From SHZL01 sp963815185 (GTDB lineage Bacteria; Pseudomonadota; Gammaproteobacteria; Xanthomonadales; SZUA-36): a stretch of DNA of 64,000 bases. The notes below the pieces were generated by a model, which was not told the origin of the DNA, did not search any database, and was given only the letters and a program-made list of their open reading frames with translations. This document shows, piece by piece, positions 53,001 through 61,733 of this stretch. The stretch is from assembly GCA_963815185.1 (NCBI GenBank), contig CAWFGC010000004.1:496001-560000 (forward strand). The letters are read 5' to 3'. The translations under genes and the position numbers were made by a program. Each line of letters opens with the position of its first letter. The first letter of the stretch is position 1.

Positions 53001-53221
53001 CCCATATCGCCAGCCGTATCCGGGCCGGTAACTGTTACGTCAACCGCAATATGATCGGCGCGGTCGTTGGCGTGCAGCCGTTTGGCGGTGAACGATTGTC
53101 AGGAACCGGGCCGAAAGCCGGGGGTCCACATTACATGTTGAGATTCGCCACCGAGCGCACCTTGACGATCAACACCGCGGCCGTCGGCGGCAATGCGAGC
53201 TTACTGGCGCTGAACGAGTGA
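50054..53221 (+). CDS. putA: Bifunctional proline dehydrogenase / glutamate semialdehyde dehydrogenase PutA
   Basis: A 1055-residue two-enzyme protein that oxidizes proline to glutamate. After a helical arm, the FAD-dependent barrel spans about residues 170-480 (RLVKGAYWDAEIKYAQ, ATHNAHT, EFQRLHGMGADLYG). The aldehyde dehydrogenase follows from about 570 (SPWNFPLAIFTGQ, FTGSTETA, catalytic Glu in ETGGQNAM and Cys in GQRCSCLR). There is no ribbon-helix-helix DNA-binding domain in front, so this PutA should not act as a repressor. Start GTG 50054 follows GGGAGC. It is divergent from the DUF2244 gene. Confidence 0.96.
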   Translation: MTEPSVFDFLKSTKVSHDPLRDAMNQAYHADEEQLVLQLLEAARLEPEAASRVHQRAAFLVAEVRARKSQQGVMEAFMQEYDLSSEEGVVLMCLAEALLRIPDAETAEKLIADKLAEADWESHVGKSSSVLVNASTWGLMLTGKLVALSAGTSANLTAALGRLVNRSGEPMVRTAIRQAMRIMGHQYVMGRNIDEAYDRSLKKNNRLYRYSFDMLGEAALTARDADRYLDAYRNAIAAIGERNQTEDVFAAPSISVKLSALHPRFEHTQAERVVREISPRVLELARLAMANRMALTIDTEEADRLQLTLDVFAEVIRNPALEGWNGFGLALQTYQKRASMEIEWLAALAKRLGRRIPVRLVKGAYWDAEIKYAQVEGYSSYPVFTRKPNTDVSYIACARAILSRRQEFYPQFATHNAHTIAVITELAGKRLDFEFQRLHGMGADLYGVVMEKEGFHHACRVYAPVGSHEDLLPYLVRRLLENGSNTSFVNRIVDESLPVEEVAEDPIEKVARTRPVAHAQIPLPRYLYGASRANSKGVNFANELEVEELASRMQSFAHRRWDVEAILAAGSAAASGPSGDNCNPALRSDVVGKITSASAEQVDQAIATARKYASQWDRTAPERRAEMLEKAAAIMEQRMPELLALCAREAGKTPRDCVAEVREAVDFARYYALQAREHFARPLVLPGPTGESNELSLHGRGVFACISPWNFPLAIFTGQVTAALAAGNTVLAKPAEQTPAVAAVATSILHEAGIPREALQLLPGEGSSVGARLTADPRIDGVAFTGSTETARLINRALAARDAPLAPLIAETGGQNAMLVDSSALPEQVVKDVIGSAFLSAGQRCSCLRVLFLQTDVADHMLRLLAGAMQELVVGDPRKLSTDIGPVIDQDALATLQAHVKRMEQEGRLVARVPLADNLPGHFFAPCAFEIDTIKQLEREVFGPILHVVRYRSRDIDRVIDEINATDYGLTLGIHSRIDRTQSHIASRIRAGNCYVNRNMIGAVVGVQPFGGERLSGTGPKAGGPHYMLRFATERTLTINTAAVGGNASLLALNE

Positions 53222-53230
53222 GTTGCAACA

Positions 53231-53242
53231 GGGCCTGTTAAC
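53231..53242. repeat. 12-base motif GTTAACAGGCCC, copy 1 (minus orientation), in gspA leader
   Basis: GGGCCTGTTAAC, the reverse complement of the motif also found at 61164-61175 and 62336-62347. It ends 18 bases before the gspA start codon. Three exact copies of a 12-mer in 64 kb, all just ahead of start codons, are unlikely by chance. Confidence 0.6.
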
Positions 53243-53260
53243 CATGAGGAATAGAGATAA

Positions 53261-55043
53261 GTGTACCTGCAGTTCTTTGGTCTGACCGAAGCCCCGTTCT
53301 CCATCACCCCGGATCCAGCGTTTGTCTACCTCAGTGCTGCACATCGGGATGCGTTGGCGCACCTGTTGTACGGTGTCGGCAAAGGCGGAGCAGGCGGTTT
53401 CGTGCAACTGACCGGCGAAGTGGGTACCGGTAAGACGACCCTGTGCCGTTGTTTGCTTGAGCAAGTGCCGGATGACACGATCATCGCCCTCATTCTCAAC
53501 CCCATGCTTACCCCGAAAGAGTTGCTGGCCACTATTTGCGAGGAGTTGGGCGTCGATACCACCGGCATACGCGACAGCAGCAAGGCATTGGTGGATGGGC
53601 TCAATGCGTGCCTGTTACGTCAGCATGCCGAAGGCAGGCGCGTCGTCGTGGTGATCGATGAGGCGCAGAATCTCAGTCCCGATGCTCTGGAACAGGTGCG
53701 CCTGCTGACCAACCTGGAAACCGCCAAGCACAAGCTGTTGCAGATGGTTTTGTTGGGGCAACCGGAATTACGGCAGTTGCTGCAACGCCAGAACCTGCGT
53801 CAGTTGGCGCAAAGAATTACCGCAAGGTATCACCTCGCACCGCTTGGAGAAGCGGACACCTGTGCATACGTCCGGCACCGCATGCAGGTTGCCGGTGCAC
53901 GGCAGAATCCATTCAAGCGCTCTGCAATGCGTGCTTTATACCAGCGTTCAGGCGGTGTGCCGCGCCTGATCAATATCATCGCTGACCGGGCCCTGGCCGG
54001 AACCTATGCGCGGGAGCTGAACAGCGTCGATGCCCGCATGGTTCACGCGGCGGCCAATGAGGTGCAGCCGAGTGAATCCCGCGTGCGCAGGAATCCATGG
54101 CCGGGTCTGATTGCCGCGGGTTCAGCGCTGTTATTGGCATTGGTGGCCGCTTTCATGTGGGGTTTGCCCTGGACGCAGCAGGAAAAACCTGTCGCTGCAC
54201 CGGCTTTGGTATCATCGTCGCCGGTGGGCCAGGCTGTTTCCGGCAGTCAGGATCAGGCACTGGACCCGTCGCAGGGTAAGGCAAGTGCCGAAGATCCGCC
54301 GCTCCGGCAGGCTCTTGGCCGCGCAACCCCAGCTTCCCGTGAACGCGCCGTCCCGGACGGCAGACCTTGCGGCGGCGGATGCCGCGGATGCGGTGCAGCC
54401 TGCAGGCCCCAGCCAGACGCCACCGGTGGTGGCAGCAACGTCATTGGATCCGGGCTGGCTGGATGAGCAGCACAGGCTGGTTTGGCGAGGTTTGGCAGAC
54501 TTGTGGCAGGATGGCGGTAACGCCAATGCCATTCAAGCCGCGTGTGACGGTCAGATCAAAACCGGCTATGCATGCTTGCACGACCGGGGCAACTGGACGA
54601 AAGTGCAGAGCCTGGGACTGCCGGTCATTCTGATTTTGCACGACAAGAATGATCGCCAGGTGCTGTTGCGAGGCCTGGAAGAACAGCGTTTGCTGTTGGG
54701 CGCCGGCAGCGAACCCATGGTGTTCAATCGTCAGGCAGTCGAGGCCAAATGGTTGGGAGACTTTATCGTAGCCTGGCCACAGGCGCCTGACTGGCCTTTG
54801 GAGATAAAGCGCGGAGAGTCCGGCGCTGCAGTTGACATCGTCATGCGCATGGCTGAGCAGGCAAGCCCGGCGTGGACCGGCGGCAGCGTGTTCGACGAAG
54901 GCTTTGAACTGTGGTTGAAAGCCTTCCAGCGCCAGCATGCGCTTATGGCCGATGGCATCATTGGCCCCAGAACGCTGCTGTACCTGATGGCCCCAACGAT
55001 AACCGAACCCCGCCTGTCGATGGCTGGGGAAGAGAGATTCTGA
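53261..55043 (+). pseudogene. gspA: General secretion pathway protein A-like ATPase (GspA/ExeA), broken by one frameshift
   Basis: From GTG 53261 the protein starts MYLQFFGLTEAPFSITPDP and contains an AAA ATPase (Walker A GEVGTGKTT, Walker B VVVIDEAQNL), then a membrane segment near residue 290 (LIAAGSALLLALVAAFMWGL). This frame decays into Cys/Gly-rich sequence and stops at 54466. The periplasmic part (LDPGWLDEQHRLVWRGLADL to the peptidoglycan-binding HALMADGIIGPRTLLYL) is in another frame ending at 55043. Removing one base between about 54290 and 54360, for instance in CCCC near 54340, gives 593 residues, normal for ExeA. gspB follows by two bases. Confidence 0.85.
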
Positions 55044-55045
55044 AC

Positions 55046-55825
55046 ATGTCAATTCTGCTAGACGCGTTGAAGAAATCAGAGGCGCAACGCCAGTTGGGTC
55101 AGACACCGACGCTGCAAACGACAGTTTTGGGCGAGGAATTCTCCTTCGCCGGCAATAGAGTCTGGATTCCTGCTGTGATGTTGCTGGTGACGGCAGTGGT
55201 AATTGGGTGGATCAGCGCTGCACAATTCCGCCGTCCGGAAACTGTTGCAGGCATGCCAGCAGCCACGCCCGTTGTCAGTGAGCAGAAAGCTGTGGCCGAG
55301 CCAGCGGCGCCGGGGCCGGCCAATAGTGCGGAACGCTCGGCCAAAACTCCGGCCAAAACTCCGGTAATGGATTTTGCGGTAGCGGCCCCCCCGCCGGTTT
55401 CCCACAGGGCGCCAAGAAAAAGCTCAATGACGGCGGCTCGCAAGAAAACAAGCCAGTTGAAGGAGACCGTGGAGCCAGTTTCAGCAAGCCGGCAACAGGC
55501 GACGGTGGATTCCCCTGCGGCGGCGCCGGACAGAACACCGGACCGCGCAGCGGAAACCCCGGAGAAAAAGACGGAGCGGCTTGAACCCTATGTGACCGAG
55601 TCGATCAGCTATTGGCAAGTGCCGGAATCCGTGCGTCAGGAAATGCCTGAAATGCACATCACTGTGCTGGTCTACGCGGAAAAACCGGAAGACCGGTTTT
55701 TGTTGGTCAATGGCGAACGTCTGCATGAAAAGGAAGAGCTAAGTGAAGGGCTGGTATTGGAGGAGATTCAGCGGGATGGGGCTATTTTCAGTTTTCGCAA
55801 GTATCGTTTTCACCTGAAAAACTGA
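55046..55825 (+). CDS. gspB: General secretion pathway protein B
   Basis: A 259-residue protein starting MSILLDALKKSEAQRQLGQ, the hallmark N-terminus of GspB/ExeB. One membrane segment follows (VWIPAVMLLVTAVVIGWISA, about residues 38-57), then a Pro/Ala-rich periplasmic linker and a compact C-terminal domain (EMHITVLVYAEKPEDRFLLV). In Aeromonas the ExeA-ExeB complex helps the type II secretin cross peptidoglycan. No other type II secretion gene is in the window. It lies two bases after gspA and nine before the rhomboid gene. Confidence 0.88.
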   Translation: MSILLDALKKSEAQRQLGQTPTLQTTVLGEEFSFAGNRVWIPAVMLLVTAVVIGWISAAQFRRPETVAGMPAATPVVSEQKAVAEPAAPGPANSAERSAKTPAKTPVMDFAVAAPPPVSHRAPRKSSMTAARKKTSQLKETVEPVSASRQQATVDSPAAAPDRTPDRAAETPEKKTERLEPYVTESISYWQVPESVRQEMPEMHITVLVYAEKPEDRFLLVNGERLHEKEELSEGLVLEEIQRDGAIFSFRKYRFHLKN

Positions 55826-55834
55826 AGTTCGGAC

Positions 55835-56521
55835 ATGGATAGCGGTATTGTCAAAAACTGGTCGGAAACCGGCCCCGGGCACCCCTACGCGACGGTCGGC
55901 CTTTCCCTGCTGTGCGTGGCACTGCTTGGCCTGTATTACCTGATGTCCCCCTTGTGGCAACAAGCCATGATAGAAATTGGCGGCATGCAGCCGCGGGCTG
56001 TTTCGGCACTGCTTTTTCGCCCGCCGGGCGGTTGGTGGAACTATCCGGCAATAACCGTGGTAAGTGCAATTTTTCTGCATGCAAGCTGGCTGCATCTTGC
56101 CGGCAATCTGGCCTACCTGTGGGTCTTCGGAATTTCGGTGGAGTTGCGTCTGGGCACGGCGGGAATGTTGGCTTTATTTCTCACAGGTGGCGCCTTGGCC
56201 AATGTGATTGTCGCATTGCAGTTGGGCAGCCTGGATGCCCCCATCATTGGCGCCAGTGGCGCAATTTCCGCGGTCGTCGGTGCCTACCTGGGACTGTTTC
56301 CGTCACGGCGAATCGGCCTGTTCCTGCCGTTGGGCTTGTATTTGCAGTTCGCACAAGTGCCTTCCTTGCTGGTCATAGGTTCATGGTTTACGCTGCAGTT
56401 GCTTTACACTGTGTTCGGCCCCATTAATGCAGCAGTAGCCTGGTGGACACACTTGGCGGGTTTCGCCTTGGGGCTTAGCATTGCGTTGCTGTATCGCGCA
56501 GTCGTGCAGTTGCGGATTTAA
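55835..56521 (+). CDS. Rhomboid-family intramembrane serine protease
   Basis: A 228-residue protein with about six membrane segments and rhomboid catalytic features: HASWLHLAGN (His82, His87, Asn91) in segment 2, the nucleophile Ser141 in GASGAI in segment 4, and His206 in WWTHLAGFALG in segment 6. It should cleave membrane proteins within the bilayer; substrates are unknown. It sits nine bases after gspB in the same operon, so a link with secretion or envelope proteins is possible but unproven. Confidence 0.88.
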   Translation: MDSGIVKNWSETGPGHPYATVGLSLLCVALLGLYYLMSPLWQQAMIEIGGMQPRAVSALLFRPPGGWWNYPAITVVSAIFLHASWLHLAGNLAYLWVFGISVELRLGTAGMLALFLTGGALANVIVALQLGSLDAPIIGASGAISAVVGAYLGLFPSRRIGLFLPLGLYLQFAQVPSLLVIGSWFTLQLLYTVFGPINAAVAWWTHLAGFALGLSIALLYRAVVQLRI

Positions 56522-56560
56522 GGAAACTCCACGCAAGGCGGATCCGGGCTTCCTTATTAC

Positions 56561-56905
56561 ATGGACAAAATCGAAATGGCGGGAAAGGCACTATACAAAG
56601 TCATATTCCTGAATCACGGCAAAGTGTATGAGCTGTATTGCGAAAGCGTCGGCACCAGTGGCTTGTGGGGATTCATCGAAGTAGCAGAATTGGTCTTCGA
56701 GACCGGTGAGGGCCTGGTCGTGGATCCGACCGAGGAAAAAATGCGCCAGGAATTTTCCGGAGCGAAAGTCCTGCATCTGCCGATGCATTGCCTGTTGCGC
56801 GTGGAAGAAGTGGAAAAACGTGGAAAATGCATGATCCGCGATCGCGAGTCCGGTGAAAATGTCACCGCTTTTCCGCTTTCCCCCCCCGGCCGCTCACAAA
56901 CCTGA
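56561..56905 (+). CDS. DUF1820 family protein
   Basis: A cytosolic protein of up to 114 residues with the DUF1820 pattern (ALYKVIFLNHGKVYELY, LWGFIEVAELVF, GLVVDPTEEKMRQEF, PMHCLLRVEEVEKRG). Function unknown. ATG 56561 and ATG 56576 (MAGKALYKVIFL) are both possible; the second fits the family start better. Thirty-nine bases after the rhomboid gene and convergent with ctpA, whose end is only eight bases away. Confidence 0.85.
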   Translation: MDKIEMAGKALYKVIFLNHGKVYELYCESVGTSGLWGFIEVAELVFETGEGLVVDPTEEKMRQEFSGAKVLHLPMHCLLRVEEVEKRGKCMIRDRESGENVTAFPLSPPGRSQT

Positions 56906-56912
56906 GGACCTG

Positions 56913-58211
56913 CTAGCCGGCCTGGGACAGAATGTGCGCGGCCCGCAACAGATTGAGGGCTTCGAACAAGGGGTAGTCCTCATTGACGCTTACGGTTTCA
57001 CCCCGGTCTTCTGTGGTTTTGTCCTTTTCGCTGTCCAGGTGCCGTTTCAGGTCTGCCTCCTTTTTCCGGTCATCGGGGACGTTTACGATTTCTACCGAGC
57101 CCGCCACCTGCACATCCGGCACAATGCCCTGCGCCTGTATGGACTTGCCTGAAGGCGTGTAGTAGCGCGCGGTAGTGAGCTTGATGCCCGCCCCATTGCG
57201 CAACGGCAATACGGACTGCACCGAGCCTTTGCCAAACGTCCGTTCACCGACAATGACTGCTCTGCCATGGTCTTGCAGTGCACCGGCCAAAACTTCAGAA
57301 GCCGATGCAGTTCCGCGATCCACCAGCAGTACCAGTGGAATGCCGGGTATCCACTGGCCTTCCTTGGCGGAAAATTGCATCTGCATCGCTGCGTTGCGTC
57401 CGCGCGTCGAAACGATTTCGCCCTGGTCCAGAAAGCCATCCGCCATTTCAATTGCCGGTTGCAGCACTCCGCCCGGATTGTTGCGCAGATCCAGTATCAG
57501 GCCGTGAAGTTGGGTTCCGGCCGCCTGCACGGATTCCAGCGCGTGTTTCAAATCGGTTGCCGAGTCACGGTGGAAATAGACGATGCGGAAATAGCCGTAG
57601 TGATTTTCCAACAAACGGAAGCTCAAAGCGGGAACCTTGACGTATTCGCGCTTAAGGGTCAGCGGTTTTGATTCTTGCCCAGGTTTGGCCACCACCAGTT
57701 CCACCGTGGTTCCCGGTTCACCGTTCAGTTGCTTGATGACCTCCTGCAAACTCCGGTGCTCGACCGGTTTCTTGTCGACTGAAATGATGCGGTCCCCAGG
57801 GTCGATCCCGGCTGTATCCGCGGGACTGGGACTGATGACATGCTTGATCACTACATTTCCGTTTTCGGAAGCCACGTCAATACCGACGCCGATGTATTTG
57901 CCACTGGCGGAATTCTCCAGGCTTTCGAAATCCTTGTTGGGCAAGTAAGCCGAATGTGGATCGAGTTTGGTCAGCATGCCGTTGATGGCTGCTTCCAGCA
58001 AGGTTTTGTCGTCTACTTCCTCGATGTAGTTTCGCCGCACCTGGTTGAAGACATCGGTGAATGTCCGCAGCTCATCGAGTGTTAGCTGCGCAGCCGAATG
58101 GGGCGAGTCGGCCCCGGTTTCCGCTTCTGCCGCAGGCGATTCCTGGGCAGACAGTGAAACACTCGCTGCCAGGAGGATGAAACTCAAACACAGAAAGTCG
58201 AAAATTTTCAT
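56913..58211 (-). CDS. C-terminal processing peptidase (S41 family, CtpA-like)
   Basis: A 432-residue exported protease. A signal peptide (MKIFDFLCLSFILLAASVSL) is followed by an N-terminal helical domain (IEEVDDKTLLEAAINGMLTK), a PDZ domain (SPADTAGIDPGDRIISVDKK) and the S41 core: LILDLRNNPGGVL, the nucleophile Ser in DRGTASASEVLAGAL and the general base Lys in GERTFGKGSVQ. It trims periplasmic proteins, possibly murein hydrolases. ATG 58211 is chosen because it begins the signal peptide; ATG 58238 is also in frame. The order gpmI-envC-ctpA is widespread. Confidence 0.92.
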   Translation of the reverse strand: MKIFDFLCLSFILLAASVSLSAQESPAAEAETGADSPHSAAQLTLDELRTFTDVFNQVRRNYIEEVDDKTLLEAAINGMLTKLDPHSAYLPNKDFESLENSASGKYIGVGIDVASENGNVVIKHVISPSPADTAGIDPGDRIISVDKKPVEHRSLQEVIKQLNGEPGTTVELVVAKPGQESKPLTLKREYVKVPALSFRLLENHYGYFRIVYFHRDSATDLKHALESVQAAGTQLHGLILDLRNNPGGVLQPAIEMADGFLDQGEIVSTRGRNAAMQMQFSAKEGQWIPGIPLVLLVDRGTASASEVLAGALQDHGRAVIVGERTFGKGSVQSVLPLRNGAGIKLTTARYYTPSGKSIQAQGIVPDVQVAGSVEIVNVPDDRKKEADLKRHLDSEKDKTTEDRGETVSVNEDYPLFEALNLLRAAHILSQAG

Positions 58212-58259
58212 TGCAATCCATGGGCGCGCATCGCGCATTCCCTGTTCATTTCCAGAAAC

Positions 58260-59441
58260 TCATCGTTTCAGCCAGGCTGCCGGGTCGACGGCTTTGCCAT
58301 CCTTCCTCATTTCGAAATAGAGTCCTTGCTCACCACCCTGACTGCTTCCGACGGTGGCAATGACAGCGCCAGGCTCCACCCAGTCGCCCACTTCCCACGA
58401 CAGGCTTTCATTGTAGCCGTAAAGGCTCATGAATCCCTGGCCGTGATCGATAATCATCAGCAGACCATATCCACGCAGCCAGCCTGCGAATGCTACCCTG
58501 CCATAGGCAATATTGCTGACTTCTGTTCCGGTTGCCGCTTCGATCAGCCAACCTTGCCAGCTCATTCCGGCCGCGCGCCGCTGGCCAAATGCGTGCACGA
58601 CACGTCCGGTCACCGGTAGCGGCAGTTTGCCTTTCTGCGCAGCGACACCGAGATGTTGTCCAAGATCTGCGGGGATATCAGAGAGGACATCAGTGAGTTT
58701 TTGCAACAGCTCTTCAAGGTCTTCCCGGTTATGTTCAAGCTCACGCAGTTGCGTTTCCTCATTGCTTATCTTGGCCGCCAAGGCAGCCACCAGTTGTCCC
58801 CGCTCGGTGCGCTGAGACTGCTGTCGATCCTGCGCTTCACGCTGCTTGCTTTGAACCATTCTAATGCGCGACAGTTCCTCTTCGATCAGCCGATGCGTCT
58901 GTTCGAGCTCATCCACCAGCGTTTTGAGCTCATTGATTTTCGCCACTTGTGCACGGTTGATATGGTCGTAATACGCCAGCATACGACTGATCTGGGCGGG
59001 GCTGTCCTGGTTCAAAACCAGCTTTATGCGGGATTGACTGGCCAGGCGGTAGGTCGCATAGATTTGCTGTGCCAACTGATCCTGCCGCTGGTGCAGGTTT
59101 TTGACATGCTCGTCACGCTGCACCTCGAGCTCAGCCAGTTCACGTACATGCACCGCGTTCTGCTTTTCCAGGTCGCGGAGTTGATGGGCCGTATCCTGTA
59201 TTGCCAAGTCAAGATCCCGCAACCGCACCTGCTCACTTTGATGTTCTTTGCGTGATGCTTCCAGGCGTCGTTGCAGCGCCGAGATATCGTCTTGCAGTAA
59301 AGCCAGGCGGCGCGCAACTTCTTTTTCATTCATGCCAGCCGACGGATCCTGTTGCGCAAGGGCGCAACAGGGGTTTGCAGCAAGCAGCATGATCGCAGTC
59401 AACACCACGGGAAAACACAACTGGCATATGCGCCGGTTCAT
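58260..59441 (-). CDS. envC: Murein hydrolase activator EnvC
   Basis: A 393-residue periplasmic protein with a signal peptide (FPVVLTAIMLLAANPCCALA), a long coiled coil (about residues 38-250, rich in Glu, Gln and Arg) and a C-terminal LytM/M23 domain. The domain is degenerate: the first zinc-ligand block reads SWQGWLIEAATGTEV rather than HxGxD, as in EnvC, so it activates amidases rather than cutting murein. FtsEX, encoded at 27766-29423, is its membrane partner. It is followed by ctpA and preceded by gpmI. Confidence 0.93.
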   Translation of the reverse strand: MNRRICQLCFPVVLTAIMLLAANPCCALAQQDPSAGMNEKEVARRLALLQDDISALQRRLEASRKEHQSEQVRLRDLDLAIQDTAHQLRDLEKQNAVHVRELAELEVQRDEHVKNLHQRQDQLAQQIYATYRLASQSRIKLVLNQDSPAQISRMLAYYDHINRAQVAKINELKTLVDELEQTHRLIEEELSRIRMVQSKQREAQDRQQSQRTERGQLVAALAAKISNEETQLRELEHNREDLEELLQKLTDVLSDIPADLGQHLGVAAQKGKLPLPVTGRVVHAFGQRRAAGMSWQGWLIEAATGTEVSNIAYGRVAFAGWLRGYGLLMIIDHGQGFMSLYGYNESLSWEVGDWVEPGAVIATVGSSQGGEQGLYFEMRKDGKAVDPAAWLKR

Positions 59442-59445
59442 GCGC

Positions 59446-60986
59446 TCACGTCGGGTCAGAATTCCTCAGCAGCGAGCGGCCGGTCATCACTTCGGGCTGA
59501 GGCAGCCCGAGCAGGGACAACATGGTAGGAGCAATATCGCGCAGAGATCCGCGCTCGGCCAGGCGCGCCCGGCGTCCATGAAACAGAAGGGGGACGGGGT
59601 TCGTGGTATGAGCCGTGTGTGCTTGCCCGGTAGACTTGTCTCTCATTTGTTCGACGTTGCCATGATCCGCTGTAATCAACAGCTCGCCGCCTGTGGCGTC
59701 GATTGCCTCGATGGCAATGGCCAGGCAGCGGTCCACGGCTTCGACGGCTTTGATGGCGGCTGCCAGACTGCCAGTGTGCCCAACCATGTCGGGGTTGGCT
59801 ACATTGCAAATGATGACATCGTAGCGGCCGGACTGGATGCATTCCGCCAGCTTTCTCGCCAGTTCCGGCACACTCATTTCCGGTTGCAGATCGTAGGTCG
59901 CGACTTTGGGCGATGGAATCAGAATTCGCTCTTCGAGCGGATAAGGTTCTTCCCGCCCGCCATTGAAGAAGAAGGTCACATGGGCATATTTTTCTGTTTC
60001 CGCGATGCGCAGCTGCCGCAGTCCATGATCGGCCAGAATTTCCGCCAAAATATGCGGCAGATTTGCAGACGGAAAGGCGACGGAAACAGGCAAATCGGCA
60101 AGGTATTCAGTCATGCAGACAAAAGCTGACAGCCTGGGCGGCTTGCGTTCAAATCCGCTAAAATCCGGCGCCACGAAAGCCATGGTCAATTCCCGCGCCC
60201 GGTCTGCTCTGAAGTTGATGAAGAATATTCCATCTCCGTCAGTCACGCCCCGGGCCTGACCAACGATGGTGGGCAGCACGAATTCGTCATTCTCACCGCG
60301 CTCATACGCAGCAGACAATGCCATCAGCGCGCTGGGTGCACCATGCTCCGCCTGGCCCCGCGCAATGGCATCGAAAGCTTTCCTGATGCGATCCCAACGC
60401 TGATCCCGGTCCATGGCATAGTAGCGCCCGCAGATCGTAGCGATGCGGGCTCCCGTTTGTCCTTTCGACCAGATCTTGCATCTTCTCAATCGAAGGGCCT
60501 GCACTGCGCGGCGGTGTGTCACGGCCATCGAGGAACAGATGCACCAGAATCTCACTGGCGCCACGGTCGGCGGCCAGTTGCACGGCGGCCAGAAAGTGCT
60601 CGTCATGGCTGTGCACACCACCGGGAGACAAAAGCCCCATGATGTGGATCGCCCCGCCTGCGGCTTTCGGTCGCGTCCAGCGCGGCGCAAATCGCCGCGT
60701 TGTGCTGAAAGCTGCCGTCATGGATGCTTTTGGTGATGCGGGTGAAGTCCTGGTAGACGATACGGCCGGCGCCCATATTCATGTGGCCGACTTCGGAATT
60801 TCCCATTTGCCCGTCCGGCAGGCCAACGGCAGCACCGGAGGTATCGAGCAGAGCATGTGGGTCTTGCTGCCACAAACGGTCCCAGCACGGCGTTTTGGCT
60901 TGAGTGATGGCGTTATCTTCTGAGTCCGTGCGATAACCCCAACCGTCGAGTATCATCAGCACGAGAGGCTTTCTTGCAGCAGGCAT
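59446..60986 (-). pseudogene. gpmI: 2,3-bisphosphoglycerate-independent phosphoglycerate mutase, broken by two frameshifts
   Basis: Glycolytic enzyme interconverting 3- and 2-phosphoglycerate. Three frames must be joined: 60986 to about 60670 (LMILDGWGYR, catalytic Ser64 in GQMGNSEVGHMNMGAGR), then to about 60460 (GGAIHIMGLLSPGGVHSHDE, HLFLDGRDTPPRSA), then to 59446 (ARIATICGRYYAMDRDQRW, KYAHVTFFFNGG, LLITADHGNVEQMRD). One surplus base lies in about 60658-60680 and another in about 60449-60466. The repaired protein has 512 residues (514 in E. coli). Apart from the breaks all motifs are intact, which favours sequence error over decay. Confidence 0.9.
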
Positions 60987-61163
60987 GTAGTCTCCGGAGT
61001 CTTGCGAACTGTGTGATGTTTCAGGGCTTGCAATCCATTACCGCCGGCACCACCTGATAGGTGCTTCAAAAATACGTGCTGCAGGCCGTTTGTAACGAGT
61101 GCTCAAGGGCGCAATTATTTCACAACCGGCAATGTGACGCAGCGCAAACCTGAATCAGGGCCG

Positions 61164-61175
61164 GTTAACAGGCCC
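61164..61175. repeat. 12-base motif GTTAACAGGCCC, copy 2, in yibN leader
   Basis: An exact copy of the motif, nine bases before the yibN start codon. Here it is part of a short hairpin, GGGCC-GGTTAACA-GGCCC (61158-61175), which overlaps the start of the GGGGGA ribosome-binding site. Confidence 0.6.
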
Positions 61176-61184
61176 GGGGGAATC

Positions 61185-61610
61185 ATGGAACAATTTATCG
61201 AATTTGCCTCCAATCATCCGTATTTGTCGGGCGGGTTTGTGGCTGTCCTGGGTCTGCTGATATGGACAGAACTGATGCGTAAAGTTCAGGGTGTGCAAGA
61301 ACTCGCGCCGGTGCAGGCTGTGGCCTGGATCAACGACCCTGATACTGTGGTTGTCGATGTCTCGGCTGCGGCTGATTACAACAAGGGCCACATCGTTAAT
61401 TCACGTAACATCGCGTTGTCCAGAACTTTGGACCCCGATGCCGAAGTGCAGAAACTCAAGGACTCAAAAGTGCTCATCGTCTGCAAAACCGGTCAGACAG
61501 CGACACAAGCGGCAGCCAGCCTGAAGAAAATGGGCGTTGCGGAAGTGGCGATACTCAAGGGGGGTATGGTGCAGTGGCTGAGTGATCAGTACCCGGTAAC
61601 CAGGAAATAA
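61185..61610 (+). CDS. yibN: Rhodanese-like domain membrane protein (YibN-like)
   Basis: A 141-residue protein with one N-terminal membrane anchor (GGFVAVLGLLIWTEL) and a rhodanese domain (VDVSAAADYNKGHIVNSRNI) whose active cysteine is Cys100 in LIVCKTGQTATQAA. It probably handles sulfane sulfur; the true acceptor is unknown. The order yibN-secB-gpsA-trmL matches E. coli (minus grxC). ATG 61185 follows GGGGGA; the open frame to 61134 is not used. Divergent from gpmI. Confidence 0.88.
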   Translation: MEQFIEFASNHPYLSGGFVAVLGLLIWTELMRKVQGVQELAPVQAVAWINDPDTVVVDVSAAADYNKGHIVNSRNIALSRTLDPDAEVQKLKDSKVLIVCKTGQTATQAAASLKKMGVAEVAILKGGMVQWLSDQYPVTRK

Positions 61611-61733
61611 ATCCGCGGCCATGGGCGGGGTGACAGAGCGCCAGGCTGGCCTTCGAATTGACCAGATGGGATAATCTCCAGTTTTATCGGCTCCTCCGGG
61701 GCGACGATTTACAACCAATCAGAGAGACAACAC

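Noticed and set aside
12276..60466. Programmed +1 frameshifting as explanation for the broken genes
   Set aside because: Three sites (hutH GGG-A, gcvP CCC-T, and possibly gpmI GGG-A) resemble known slippery contexts, but coxB (CAA-T) and the other gpmI site do not, no stop or stimulatory element is shared, and the genes are unrelated. Sequence error is simpler.
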